Source of the DNA: Lentisphaeria bacterium
GTDB taxonomy: Bacteria; Verrucomicrobiota; Lentisphaeria; Victivallales; GWF2-50-93
Assembly (NCBI GenBank): GCA_020056205.1
Contig: JAGVIF010000100.1
Location: 1-7,820, forward strand
Reading direction: 5' to 3'
Length of the DNA stretch: 7,820 nt
The position numbers and the translations under genes were made by a program. Of this stretch, positions 1-6,039 are shown in pieces. The stretch's first letter is position 1; every line of letters begins with the position of its first letter. Under the pieces are notes generated by a model, which was given only the letters and a program-made list of their open reading frames with translations, did not search any database and was not told where the DNA came from.

Positions 1-132
1 CAGTTTTTCCCTGTTCTCGTCTTGATTATCCTATCTTGCCGGATTATCTTCTGCCATCTTTGGTTTTGGGTTTGCATGGAATACTCTGGTGAATGAAACA
101 GCCAAATGGGGAGAGAGAGGGGGAAAAAGTAA

Positions 133-915
133 ATGAGTAAATTTGGATGTATTAAAGATAAGTTTGACGACAGAGATTATTTAATGCGCGCGTACCTGCC
201 GGTTATAAAACTACCCAAGAAAATTGATTACACTCCGAAGCTGTCGCCGGTCAGGGACCAAGGAGATGAAGGTACCTGCGTTGGCTTTGCCTGCGCTGCC
301 GGAATGAAGGAATATCAGGAGTTGCTTGACTATGAAAAATTGGTAGAACTTTCCCCGCGGTTTGTTTATAGCGAATGCAAAAAGATTGACGGTATACCGA
401 AAGAAGAAGGCACTACCATTCGCGCGGCGATGCGGGCGCTTAAAAGTAAAGGTGTTTGTCAGGAAAAGTTTTGGTTATATCAACCACATCAAAAGGATAA
501 ACCTAAAGAAGGCGCGGCAGTCAACGCGAAAAAGTTTTGCGTTATGGCTTATGCCCGCATACTTAACCTTAATGAGCTGCGTTTGAGTCTTGCCGCCAAG
601 GGGCCTTGTGTTATTGGAGTTGAAGTTTTTGAAGGGATGATGAAAACCAAAACAGGGCTTGTGCCTTTGCCTGAGAAAAATGAAACTGCTTTGGGCGGTC
701 ATGCTGTTTGCGTAGCAGGATACGACGATAAAACGAAAATGATTAAATTTAAAAACTCATGGTCTGATAAATGGGGGCGGAAGGGTTACGGATTTTTACC
801 TTACGCGTATGTTGAGCGTTATATGATGGACGCATGGAGCTCGGTGGATATTGAGGATACTAACCCGCTTACGCTGGCGAGTGTATTGAGCTACAGAGAG
901 CGGGCTTTAGTTTGA
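133..915 (+). CDS. Papain-family (C1A) cysteine peptidase
   Basis: Predicted thiol endopeptidase of 260 residues. The papain catalytic set is complete and correctly ordered: the oxyanion Gln43 in VRDQGDEGTC, nucleophile Cys49, His190 in GGHAVCVAGYDD, and Asn208 in FKNSWSDKWG followed by the typical KGYGF strand. The Gln-to-Cys distance of six residues matches papain. Only about 35 residues precede the catalytic domain, including a DDRDY segment common in bacterial C1A proteins; there is no signal peptide, transmembrane segment or full-length inhibitory propeptide, so a cytosolic location is inferred. Cys residues 82, 109, 136, 159 and 193 are scattered without an obvious disulfide pattern. 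The ATG is preceded by a purine-rich stretch (GAGAGGGGG, 9 bases upstream) that can act as ribosome binding site. It is the only plus-strand gene here, convergent with the SGNH gene, and its substrate is unknown. The family call is strong; the physiological role is not known. Confidence 0.9.
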   Translation: MSKFGCIKDKFDDRDYLMRAYLPVIKLPKKIDYTPKLSPVRDQGDEGTCVGFACAAGMKEYQELLDYEKLVELSPRFVYSECKKIDGIPKEEGTTIRAAMRALKSKGVCQEKFWLYQPHQKDKPKEGAAVNAKKFCVMAYARILNLNELRLSLAAKGPCVIGVEVFEGMMKTKTGLVPLPEKNETALGGHAVCVAGYDDKTKMIKFKNSWSDKWGRKGYGFLPYAYVERYMMDAWSSVDIEDTNPLTLASVLSYRERALV

Positions 916-953
916 TATTGACCAGGTAGATTTTCGCGTTCATTTTTTTCGGG

Positions 954-983
954 TCGGGGTCGGAATCGCTATCGGTATCAATT
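954..983. repeat. Degenerate hexanucleotide tandem repeat (TCGGNN x5)
   Basis: TCG or TCA recurs every six bases at 954, 960, 966, 972 and 978, giving the units tcgggg, tcggaa, tcgcta, tcggta and tcaatt. The block is flanked by the short inverted pair tcggg (949-953) and cccga (984-988). Period and copies are read directly from the sequence; no function is evident. Confidence 0.65.
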
Positions 984-1015
984 CCCGATTTCCAAATTCT
1001 TCACCGCGTGGACAT

Positions 1016-1042
1016 AAGGGACACAAGGGACGCAAGGGACAT
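1016..1042. repeat. Tandem 9-base repeat (AAGGGACNN x3)
   Basis: Three adjacent units aagggacac, aagggacgc and aagggacat, preceded by a partial unit ggacat at 1010-1015. Units differ only in their last two bases. This is a simple microsatellite-like tract in the spacer with no visible coding use. Confidence 0.8.
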
Positions 1043-1139
1043 ATTATTTTTTGATTTGGAGATTTTTCAATCCTTCAATCTCCCAATCATCGACGCTCTG
1101 ACACTCTGATACTTTGACACTCCCTCAAAACCCACGCTA

Positions 1140-1156
1140 AAGCTGTGAACTCCAAC
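1140..1156 (+). repeat. Dispersed 17-mer, copy 1
   Basis: aagctgtgaactccaac is identical to 2962-2978, about 1.8 kb away in another intergenic spacer and in the same orientation. In the second copy it is the right part of a small hairpin; here the left arm is missing, so this copy looks like a fragment. Confidence 0.75.
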
Positions 1157-1262
1157 AAAATCAGTTTTAAGTGTTAGGTTTTAAGTTTTCTACTTTTTTC
1201 ACTCCCGAACGTCCTTATCCCTTCAGTCTTTAGCCTTCCCCCTTTTTCCTTTTTGCTTTTTT

Positions 1263-1281
1263 CACAGGCAAGATGCCTGTG
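1263..1281. repeat. Perfect 8-bp hairpin cacaggca/tgcctgtg
   Basis: Stem 1263-1270 pairs with 1274-1281 across the loop aga. It lies 39 bases beyond the stop codon of the minus-strand SGNH gene, but read on that strand it is followed by A residues rather than U residues, so a Rho-independent terminator is not supported. It resembles short CACAGGC-type hairpins dispersed in spacers of some uncultivated bacterial genomes; that comparison is from memory. Confidence 0.7.
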
Positions 1282-1288
1282 CTACACT

Positions 1289-1318
1289 TTCGCATTCCCG
1301 AACTTTTCAAAATGCGAA
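1289..1318 (-). repeat. 8-bp inverted repeat just after the SGNH stop
   Basis: ttcgcatt (1289-1296) and aatgcgaa (1311-1318) are perfect inverted repeats with a 14-base loop. The inner edge is adjacent to the stop codon of the minus-strand gene (1320-1322). It could stabilise the mRNA 3' end or aid termination, but no U-tract follows. Confidence 0.55.
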
Positions 1319-1319
1319 G

Positions 1320-2819
1320 TCAGCGCGACGGGTTGGGGTTTTCCATCTCTTTGATTTTTTTTGAGATTATCTCGGAGACGAGCTTGTGTCCGTCAGGGCT
1401 CCAATGCTGGTCGTAGGTGAAATAGCACTGATCCCCCTTTTCCATTTTTTCTCTCAAGCTTGATTTCAGGTCTATGAACTCGAATTTCTGCTCTTTTGAA
1501 AAATCAACGAGGGAGGTTTCGATGACATCTGATTTTGCCAGAAAGTCCGCGTAAATCTCTGATTTGGGAGGAATTTCCCCCGCTTTTAGGCTCATGAAAT
1601 CGTAAAATTCCCCGGGCGGAACTTTTCCGGCGATAGCAGGCAAGATCACATTTGCGGCTGTTGGGGCATATACCACAATCATCCTTATTCCGTTTTTGTC
1701 GCAGGCGCTTTTCATTTTCACGATGGAAAGCGATATATATTTCCATACATTTGAGGAAAGAAATTTTTCTTTTTCAAAATAGAATGACAAAAATCTTTTA
1801 GGTTCGAAAGTATAATACTTTTCTTTTTCTCCTTCCGGAAAGGCGAATGGCAGCCACGAAAGGCCTTTCATCGGTTCCGGTTCGCTGCTTTTGGGAAGAT
1901 TCACGGCTCCAAACTTGTCTATCAATATTTTTTTTCCGGCAATGATAAATGGAGAACTCTTGAAATAATCGCGCATCTTTTTGGAAAATGATTTCGGGAT
2001 TTCAATATTTTGCGCCGGCGCGGAACTTTTTTCAACGGAGGCCTTTCCCAAATTAGTTTCCTTTTTCTCAAGATAATCCAGTTCCACCCTTGGCGGGTCT
2101 CTGAAATCATTTCCCTCGTATAACATGCAAATGAGGTACTTGGGTTTCAATGTTATCCCCAGTCCACTGAAATTATTGCAATACTGAAGCGGGGATGAAC
2201 CGCTCATTCCAATGTTATACACGGAAAGATTTGTTTCCTTCTCAAGGAGAGCCGGCCATATATCCTCGTCGGAAACACGCGACCCTTCGACAAAAGAGTC
2301 TCCTATGGTCAGCACATCGCAGGATTCCTTCGCCGTCTGATTTCTAAAACCCCTTGAATCCACGGTCAGGCTACAGTCGAATGACGGATATCCGTCCTTT
2401 GACACAGGCAGATGAAAATCCGCTTTGGGAACGTCTTCAATGCGTATTTTTATATTTTGATCCGGCGGGCGGTGATACGTTTTGCCCGTCTCGACATATC
2501 TCGGAGTTCTTTGGATTCTGACTATCGCGTCAATAATCGGAATCCCTATCAGAAAGACGCTCAGAACCGCAAAGAACTTAAAAAGCCTGACCTTTATATT
2601 TTTCTTATTCGAGCTGACGAGCCAGATGAGCAGGATTGACAAAGGGATCAGAAATATGAGCAAGGTTAGCCGTTCCACCGAATACCTGCCGAGCAAAACG
2701 GGCCTGCTCCGCGAAATCAGCTTGGGCAAATTGCTCGGAACGATCCATAAAACGGCATTCGCCAGAGCGATGATCGCGACACATATTTTGCTCCAATTGG
2801 ACTGAAAAAAATTAGTCAT
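1320..2819 (-). CDS. Membrane-anchored SGNH/GDSL-type hydrolase
   Basis: A 499-residue protein with three hydrophobic segments near the N-terminus (about residues 9-28, 50-68 and 79-100) and a large soluble domain. The SGNH blocks are visible in order: GDSF at 173-176 with Ser175 as nucleophile, NIGMSG at 202-207 giving the block-II Gly, YEGND at 234-238 giving the block-III Asn237, and DQHWSPDGH at 470-478 giving the Asp/His pair Asp470 and His472. The SDEDIWPALLE segment after GDSF and the final D-x-HW form are typical of membrane-linked SGNH proteins that act on acyl groups of surface polysaccharides; esterase or O-acetyl-transfer activity is an inference. The region between block III and about residue 360 is long and variable. 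The ATG is preceded by GAGG six bases upstream (2826-2829), which supports this start. The gene stands alone between repeat spacers, with no glycosyltransferase or polymerase gene next to it that would name its substrate. Confidence 0.82.
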   Translation of the reverse strand: MTNFFQSNWSKICVAIIALANAVLWIVPSNLPKLISRSRPVLLGRYSVERLTLLIFLIPLSILLIWLVSSNKKNIKVRLFKFFAVLSVFLIGIPIIDAIVRIQRTPRYVETGKTYHRPPDQNIKIRIEDVPKADFHLPVSKDGYPSFDCSLTVDSRGFRNQTAKESCDVLTIGDSFVEGSRVSDEDIWPALLEKETNLSVYNIGMSGSSPLQYCNNFSGLGITLKPKYLICMLYEGNDFRDPPRVELDYLEKKETNLGKASVEKSSAPAQNIEIPKSFSKKMRDYFKSSPFIIAGKKILIDKFGAVNLPKSSEPEPMKGLSWLPFAFPEGEKEKYYTFEPKRFLSFYFEKEKFLSSNVWKYISLSIVKMKSACDKNGIRMIVVYAPTAANVILPAIAGKVPPGEFYDFMSLKAGEIPPKSEIYADFLAKSDVIETSLVDFSKEQKFEFIDLKSSLREKMEKGDQCYFTYDQHWSPDGHKLVSEIISKKIKEMENPNPSR

Positions 2820-2862
2820 AATTCGCCTCGTATTTTTTTTTAAAAACTGCCCTATACCCCAT

Positions 2863-2888
2863 TGCTCAAACGCAAAATGCAGGTCAAT
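2863..2888 (+). repeat. Dispersed intergenic element, copy 1 (core)
   Basis: The core tgctcaaacgcaaaatg (2863-2879) is identical to 5985-6001, and the next nine bases match at seven positions, giving 24 of 26 identical. A second shared word, gaaactgcg, follows in both copies (2936-2944 and 6036-6044) but 22 bases further away here. Both copies have the same orientation and both lie in spacers, so they look like diverged copies of one element. Confidence 0.75.
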
Positions 2889-2934
2889 ATCAGTGATGAA
2901 CCCCGAGCGCCTACGCCTCGGTGTTCCGTCAAAA

Positions 2935-2988
2935 TGAAACTGCGCAGGAAAGACACAGTTGAAGCTGTGAACTCCAACGGCAGTTTCA
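2935..2988. repeat. Nested inverted repeats
   Basis: tgaaactgc (2935-2943) and gcagtttca (2980-2988) form a perfect 9-bp outer stem. Inside, gttgaag (2958-2964) pairs with ctccaac (2972-2978) with one mismatch around a 7-base loop; cacag/ctgtg (2954-2958 with 2965-2969) is an alternative pairing. The structure sits directly before the GGAGG of the small ORF at 3000. Confidence 0.6.
2962..2978 (+). repeat. Dispersed 17-mer, copy 2
   Basis: Identical to 1140-1156 (aagctgtgaactccaac). In this copy the sequence forms the loop and right arm of the inner hairpin described for 2935-2988. Confidence 0.75.
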
Positions 2989-2999
2989 AAGGAGGGAAC

Positions 3000-3062
3000 A
3001 TGAACTCATTTGAACACCCAATATCCAACACTCAATCTCCAACCGACGAAGGACAGAAATAA
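3000..3062 (+). CDS. Possible 20-residue small ORF in repeat island
   Basis: ATG to TAA encodes 20 residues, MNSFEHPISNTQSPTDEGQK. The start follows AAAGGAGGG with GGAGG at 2991-2995 and a four-base gap, a near-consensus and somewhat close Shine-Dalgarno, stronger than that of cysS. Against it: the codons lie within the caatatccaa-type repeat, the peptide has no recognisable domain, hydrophobic segment or signal, and no promoter was identified. It may be a translated leader, a small peptide carried by the repeat, or chance. Confidence 0.22.
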   Translation: MNSFEHPISNTQSPTDEGQK

Positions 3063-3101
3063 ACTTGGACATTGGAAATTCCGTGTTCGTTATTGGATAT
3101 T
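3020..3101. repeat. Inverted repeat reaching into the cysS 3' end
   Basis: aatatccaa (3020-3028) and ttggatatt (3093-3101) are perfect inverted repeats; gaacac (3012-3017) and gtgttc (3083-3088) are a second pair. The order of the arms is crossed, so both cannot form as one simple nested stem. The right arm lies within the last codons and stop of cysS. Confidence 0.6.
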
Positions 3102-4505
3102 CAAACCCTTAAATACCATGGGCCCCTGCGGCGTATCGTCTATCAGCCAGCCTTCGGACTGTATTTGTTCCCTCATGTGATCGGCGAGAGAGAACTCCTT
3201 TGCGATTCTCGCAGTTTGCCTCTTATCCATAAGCTCCATTATTTTATCAGGTATTTCATCATGCGAGGCGGCATCCGAGTCAAAAATATCGAAAATTTTA
3301 TCGAAATCTCTGAAGGCATCAAGAATATTTTTTGCCCCGCTACTGCCGAGTTTTCCGGCGTCGAGGAGTTTATTGCTCTCCCTTGCAAGATGATGAACAG
3401 CGGCAAGACTTTCGGAGACATTCAGGTCGTCGGAAATCCCCGCTTTGAAGGAGCGCAACGCCTCCCCGCAAATATTTGACGCATCGTCTCCGGCTGATTT
3501 TTTTCTCTCAATATATTTCAGGCGTTTGAAAAAATTTTCAAAACCGGAGATGATTTTCCGCGCCTTTTCGCATGAATCAATGGTGAAATTAAGTTTTTTT
3601 CTGTAGTGCGTTCCAATCAAAACCCAACGTATCTCTCTGGCGTGAAACCCTTTGTCCATCAAATCTCTCAATGTATAAAAGTTATTCAATGATTTGGACA
3701 TTTTTTGCCCGTTCACGAGCAGGTGTTCGCAGTGCAGCCAATAATTAACGAACTTGCAGTCGTTCGCGGACTCGCTCTGGGCTATTTCGTCCTCATGGTG
3801 CGGAAACACATTGTCTATGCCGCCGGTATGAATGTCAAAAGTAGGTCCGAGATATTTCATGCTCATGGCGCTGCATTCGATATGCCAGCCGGGTCTTCCC
3901 CTGCACCAGGGGCTTTCCCAATACACGTCGCCGTCATTTTCGTCCCACGCCTTCCAGAGCGCGAAATCTGCGGCATTTTCTTTTGAATACTCGTCCGTTT
4001 TTATTCTTGCGCCCGCCTTTTGATTTCCCATGTCTATTCGCGCGAGTTTTCCGTAGTTTGCGAATTTCGCAATTGAAAAATAGACAGATCCGTCGTCTCC
4101 GCGATAGGCGCAGCCTTTTTCCTCGAGGCGTTTAATCATCTCGATCATTTCGGGGATATGCGCTGTGGCCTCCGGATAGACTTCGGCTTTTTCTATTCTA
4201 AGTTTTGCTATATCCTCAAAAAAAGCGTCTTTGAATTTTCTTGTGTAGTCTTCGAGTTTCATACCTGCGGCTGCGGAGTTTTTGATCGTCTTGTCGTCAA
4301 TATCGGTGAGATTCATAACCTGGAAAACTTCAAAACCGCAGTATTTAAGCGCCCTTCTGAGCAAGTCCTCAAAGATATATGCCCTGAAATTTCCTATGTG
4401 GGCGTAGTTGTAGACCGTTGGTCCGCAGGTATATAAAAAGGCTTTTCTCTCTTTAATCGGGATAAAGTCCTCTTCGTTCCTCGTAAAGGTATTGTAAAAT
4501 TTCAT
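3090..4505 (-). CDS. cysS: Cysteinyl-tRNA synthetase
   Basis: Class I aminoacyl-tRNA synthetase that charges tRNA-Cys with cysteine in the cytoplasm. At 471 residues it has normal bacterial length. Visible signatures: [14 protein letters not shown] with the zinc ligand Cys27 and the HIGH-box variant HIGN at 36-39; [10 protein letters not shown] with zinc ligand Cys211; [18 protein letters not shown] with zinc ligands His236 and Glu240; and the KMSKS loop at 268-272. The C-terminal half is the helical anticodon-binding region, ending with the family's usual DTPQG segment at about 459-463. The ATG is preceded only by a weak A/G-rich stretch (aaaaagaaaa) without a clear Shine-Dalgarno, and a large inverted repeat ends 10 bases upstream. 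The final residues LNIQ and the stop are encoded by a repeat arm, so the extreme C-terminus may have been set by repeat insertion. No T-box-like leader is recognisable. Function is certain; expression control is unknown. Confidence 0.98.
   Translation of the reverse strand: MKFYNTFTRNEEDFIPIKERKAFLYTCGPTVYNYAHIGNFRAYIFEDLLRRALKYCGFEVFQVMNLTDIDDKTIKNSAAAGMKLEDYTRKFKDAFFEDIAKLRIEKAEVYPEATAHIPEMIEMIKRLEEKGCAYRGDDGSVYFSIAKFANYGKLARIDMGNQKAGARIKTDEYSKENAADFALWKAWDENDGDVYWESPWCRGRPGWHIECSAMSMKYLGPTFDIHTGGIDNVFPHHEDEIAQSESANDCKFVNYWLHCEHLLVNGQKMSKSLNNFYTLRDLMDKGFHAREIRWVLIGTHYRKKLNFTIDSCEKARKIISGFENFFKRLKYIERKKSAGDDASNICGEALRSFKAGISDDLNVSESLAAVHHLARESNKLLDAGKLGSSGAKNILDAFRDFDKIFDIFDSDAASHDEIPDKIMELMDKRQTARIAKEFSLADHMREQIQSEGWLIDDTPQGPMVFKGLNIQ
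4059..4072 (+). repeat. 14-mer TGCGAATTTCGCAA, copy in cysS
   Basis: A near-palindrome (GCGAA-T-TTCGC core) that recurs exactly at 5312-5325 and 6041-6054, with an inverted core at 5022-5032. Here it encodes the AKFA residues 146-149 of CysS, so codon choice is part of the explanation. Confidence 0.6.
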
Positions 4506-4515
4506 TTTTCTTTTT

Positions 4516-4587
4516 GTATAAGTTCAGCAAAGGACCTGTCTGCCTGCGGACAGACGCACAGGCAGACGCGGTTTGCTGAACTTATAC
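4516..4587. repeat. Nested 72-base inverted repeat upstream of cysS
   Basis: gtataagttcagcaaa (4516-4531) and tttgctgaacttatac (4572-4587) are perfect 16-base inverted repeats. Between them lies a second perfect 9-bp pair, gtctgcctg (4538-4546) and caggcagac (4559-4567). Shorter competing stems gtctg/cagac (4538-4542 with 4551-4555) and ctgtc/gacag (4536-4540 with 4549-4553) also exist. On the minus strand it starts 22 bases after the flavoprotein stop and ends 10 bases before the cysS ATG. It may terminate flavoprotein transcription, structure the cysS leader, or be a small mobile repeat; no target-site duplication is visible and there is no U-tract. Confidence 0.85.
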
Positions 4588-4609
4588 CCTTTGATAGGCG
4601 AAAAACAAT

Positions 4610-5863
4610 TTATTTCTCCTGAAAACTTGCGTGGATTTCAGCCGCTGATTTTCCTGCGAGGGCGCCGCTTGAAAACGCCCACTGCATGTTAAATCCCCCG
4701 CATGGGCCTTGAATATCAAGGACTTCGCCCGCGAAGAAGAGTCCTTTGATTTTTCTGCTCTCAAGCGTATTTGGATTTACTTCTTTCAAATCAACGCCCC
4801 CTTGTGTAAGCATTGCCTTTTCGAACCCGGCGGTTCCGACGATAGTCAGGGGGCACGCGAGTATATGCGATATGATTTTGTCTCTTGCGGGTGCGCTCAA
4901 ATGCGAAACATCAGTATCTTCGGCGGAAGCCATTCGGCAAATCACAATTGACAAAGACAGCGGCAGATAAGTTGAGACGAGATTTTTAACTTTTTTTGTT
5001 CCGTTTTTTTTGCGCCATTCCGCGAAATTCGCAAGCCATAAGTCTCTCGTGAGTTTGTGTGTGAAGTTTAGAGAGATCGGGACATTTTTCTGTCTTAGGA
5101 GCATGGATGATATTTCGCCGGAGATATCGAGGACAACAGGACCTGATATCCCGAGGTGTGTGAATAGAAAATCTCCTGTTTTAGGCGGAATTTTTGTGTA
5201 GGGAACTGATATTTTCAGATTTTTAAGAGAAAGGCCTGCGAGTTCGCCGGTCCACTTCTCGGCGGCATATAATTCGACAAGGGCCGGCGACGGCCCGACG
5301 ATTTTATGGCCTGCGAATTTCGCAAAATTATATCCGTCGCCGGATGCTCCGAGCGAGGGATAAGAGAGCCCGCCGGATGCCACAAGGATTTTTGAAGAAT
5401 GATAAATGCCGTGTCCGGTTTCAACGCCTTGAACAATCCCGTTGGAGATGATGATATTCTGGGCTTTCCCATTCAGAAAAAGAGAAACATTATTTTTTTC
5501 GCATTCAGACAAGAGGGAGTTGAGGACATCCGACGCTTTTTGTGATTTTGGGAAGACGTGAACTCCGTCATCGGAGACCGTTGGAACGCTGAGTTTTGAG
5601 AAAAATTCTCTAACTCCTTTAGAATCAATGAGATTCAAAGCTGGAAAGATGAAGCGTCCGTTGCGTCCGAAGGATTCGACAAAAAGTTCCTTTGAAAGGG
5701 TATTTGTGAGATTACAGTGAGTTCCGCCGCTTGTGAGGAGCTTTTTTCCGGGTGCAGGCGTCTGCTCGAAGACGGCAGTTCTGAGACCTGCGCGCGATGC
5801 GAAAATCGCGGACATGAGTCCCGCCGGACCGGCGCCAATTATTAAAAAATCAAAATTTTTCAT
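4610..5863 (-). CDS. HI0933/YhiN-family FAD-dependent oxidoreductase
   Basis: A 417-residue flavoprotein, normal length for the HI0933 family (often annotated NAD(P)/FAD-dependent oxidoreductase). The N-terminal Rossmann FAD site reads FLIIGAGPAG (GxGxxG at 10-15) with acidic Glu33 ending the second strand. The family signature GKKLLTSGGTHCNLTN occupies 39-54, and the C-terminal FAD motif runs from GEVLD at 379-383 through GPCGGFN at 386-392 to about residue 400. Mid-protein segments GGLSYPSLGASGDGY and FLFTHLGISGP are also typical. The natural substrate of the family is poorly defined. I chose the ATG at 5863 because the next in-frame start upstream, a TTG at 5881, lies inside a hairpin and adds six residues before the FAD strand. 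Neither start has a clear Shine-Dalgarno. The gene lies between the ribosomal block and cysS, separated from each by inverted repeats, so co-transcription is uncertain. A GCGAATTTCGC word occurs at 5313-5323 and inverted at 5022-5032. Confidence 0.93.
   Translation of the reverse strand: MKNFDFLIIGAGPAGLMSAIFASRAGLRTAVFEQTPAPGKKLLTSGGTHCNLTNTLSKELFVESFGRNGRFIFPALNLIDSKGVREFFSKLSVPTVSDDGVHVFPKSQKASDVLNSLLSECEKNNVSLFLNGKAQNIIISNGIVQGVETGHGIYHSSKILVASGGLSYPSLGASGDGYNFAKFAGHKIVGPSPALVELYAAEKWTGELAGLSLKNLKISVPYTKIPPKTGDFLFTHLGISGPVVLDISGEISSMLLRQKNVPISLNFTHKLTRDLWLANFAEWRKKNGTKKVKNLVSTYLPLSLSIVICRMASAEDTDVSHLSAPARDKIISHILACPLTIVGTAGFEKAMLTQGGVDLKEVNPNTLESRKIKGLFFAGEVLDIQGPCGGFNMQWAFSSGALAGKSAAEIHASFQEK
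5311..5328 (+). repeat. 18-mer shared with the rpsS 3' spacer, copy in flavoprotein
   Basis: ctgcgaatttcgcaaaat is identical to 6040-6057. It contains the 14-mer also found in cysS. Here it encodes NFAKFAG within the flavoprotein, in a segment that aligns without gaps to what I recall of the family, so it is not an obvious insertion. Confidence 0.65.
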
Positions 5864-5879
5864 ATGACAGACGGTAAGC

Positions 5880-5916
5880 AAATATTCACTGAAGGACGGG
5901 GGTTCAGTGAATATTT
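5880..5916. repeat. Perfect 14-bp hairpin upstream of the flavoprotein gene
   Basis: aaatattcactgaa (5880-5893) and ttcagtgaatattt (5903-5916) are perfect inverted repeats around the loop ggacggggg. It lies 16 bases upstream of the flavoprotein ATG, so it would be in its 5' leader or at the end of the ribosomal transcript. The stem base is A/T-rich but no T-run follows on either strand, so terminator function is possible but unproven. Confidence 0.8.
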
Positions 5917-5930
5917 ACCCGGCGTCTCTC

Positions 5931-5952
5931 CCCGAGGACCGTTGGTCTCGGG
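5931..5952. repeat. GC-rich hairpin downstream of rpsS
   Basis: cccgaggacc (5931-5940) pairs with ggtctcggg (5944-5952), nine base pairs with a single bulged base and a three-base loop. It sits 107 bases beyond the rpsS stop on the minus strand, followed there by ggagagacg rather than a U-tract. It may stabilise the 3' end of the ribosomal transcript or be part of the dispersed element next to it. Confidence 0.65.
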
Positions 5953-5971
5953 ATTTTCGACTTGACCGGGC

Positions 5972-6010
5972 GCCTACGCGGCGCTGCTCAAACGCAAAAT
6001 GTAGGCCAAT
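5972..6010 (+). repeat. Dispersed intergenic element, copy 2
   Basis: The core tgctcaaacgcaaaatg (5985-6001) is identical to 2863-2879 and the match extends to 6010 with two differences. In this copy gcctac (5972-5977) and gtaggc (6001-6006) bracket the core as a 6-bp inverted repeat. The words gcgcctacgc (5970-5979) and gaaactgcg (6036-6044) also occur in the copy-1 island (2907-2916 and 2936-2944), the first of them in a different order. Confidence 0.72.
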
Positions 6011-6039
6011 TGACCCCATGAGCTTGTCTTTTGAAGAAA

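Larger units (their letters stand above)
916..1319. other. Gene-free spacer made of short repeats
   Basis: No coding region is supported in these 404 bases between two convergent genes. From left to right it holds a degenerate hexanucleotide repeat (954-983), a 9-base tandem repeat (1016-1042), a pyrimidine-rich stretch with echoing words such as ctctgacac, ctctgatac and tttgacac (about 1090-1125), a 17-mer shared with the spacer at 2962 (1140-1156), a strongly pyrimidine-biased tract (about 1200-1262), and two hairpins (1263-1281 and 1289-1318). Neither hairpin is followed by a T-run in the direction of the gene it follows, so no textbook intrinsic terminator is visible for either gene. Confidence 0.7.
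2820..3089. other. Repeat island between cysS and the SGNH gene
   Basis: A 270-base spacer that lies downstream of cysS and upstream of the SGNH gene on the minus strand. It contains a dispersed element shared with the spacer at 5972-6057, a hairpin ccgag/ctcgg (2903-2907 with 2917-2921), a 9-bp inverted repeat (2935-2988), the second copy of a 17-mer (2962-2978), a small ORF with a strong ribosome binding site, and runs of the theme caatatccaa / ttggatatt. A 66-codon plus-strand frame crosses it but has no protein-like composition and consists of the repeats themselves. Confidence 0.7.

Noticed and set aside
22..50. Promoter-like pair TTGATT and TATCTT with 17-base spacing upstream of the peptidase gene.
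   Set aside because: Each half matches the sigma-70 consensus at only four of six positions; chance is likely.
1..96. Possible 3' end of an upstream plus-strand gene: frame 1 is open from the edge to a TGA at 94-96 and reads hydrophobic.
   Set aside because: Only 31 codons are visible, frame 3 is open over nearly the same stretch, and no family motif is recognisable.
916..1319. CRISPR array or tRNA gene in the long spacer.
   Set aside because: The repeats are too short, irregular and tandem without spacers, and no cloverleaf could be found.
2862..3062. 66-codon plus-strand reading frame.
   Set aside because: It consists of dispersed repeat sequence with no protein-like pattern; only its last 20 codons, with their own ribosome binding site, are kept as a weak candidate.
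3072..3479. 135-codon plus-strand reading frame.
   Set aside because: It is antisense to the cysS 3' end; the real gene is unambiguous.
4506..4609. T-box riboswitch in front of cysS.
   Set aside because: No T-box consensus, specifier loop or terminator with U-tract is recognisable; the spacer is filled by the nested inverted repeat.
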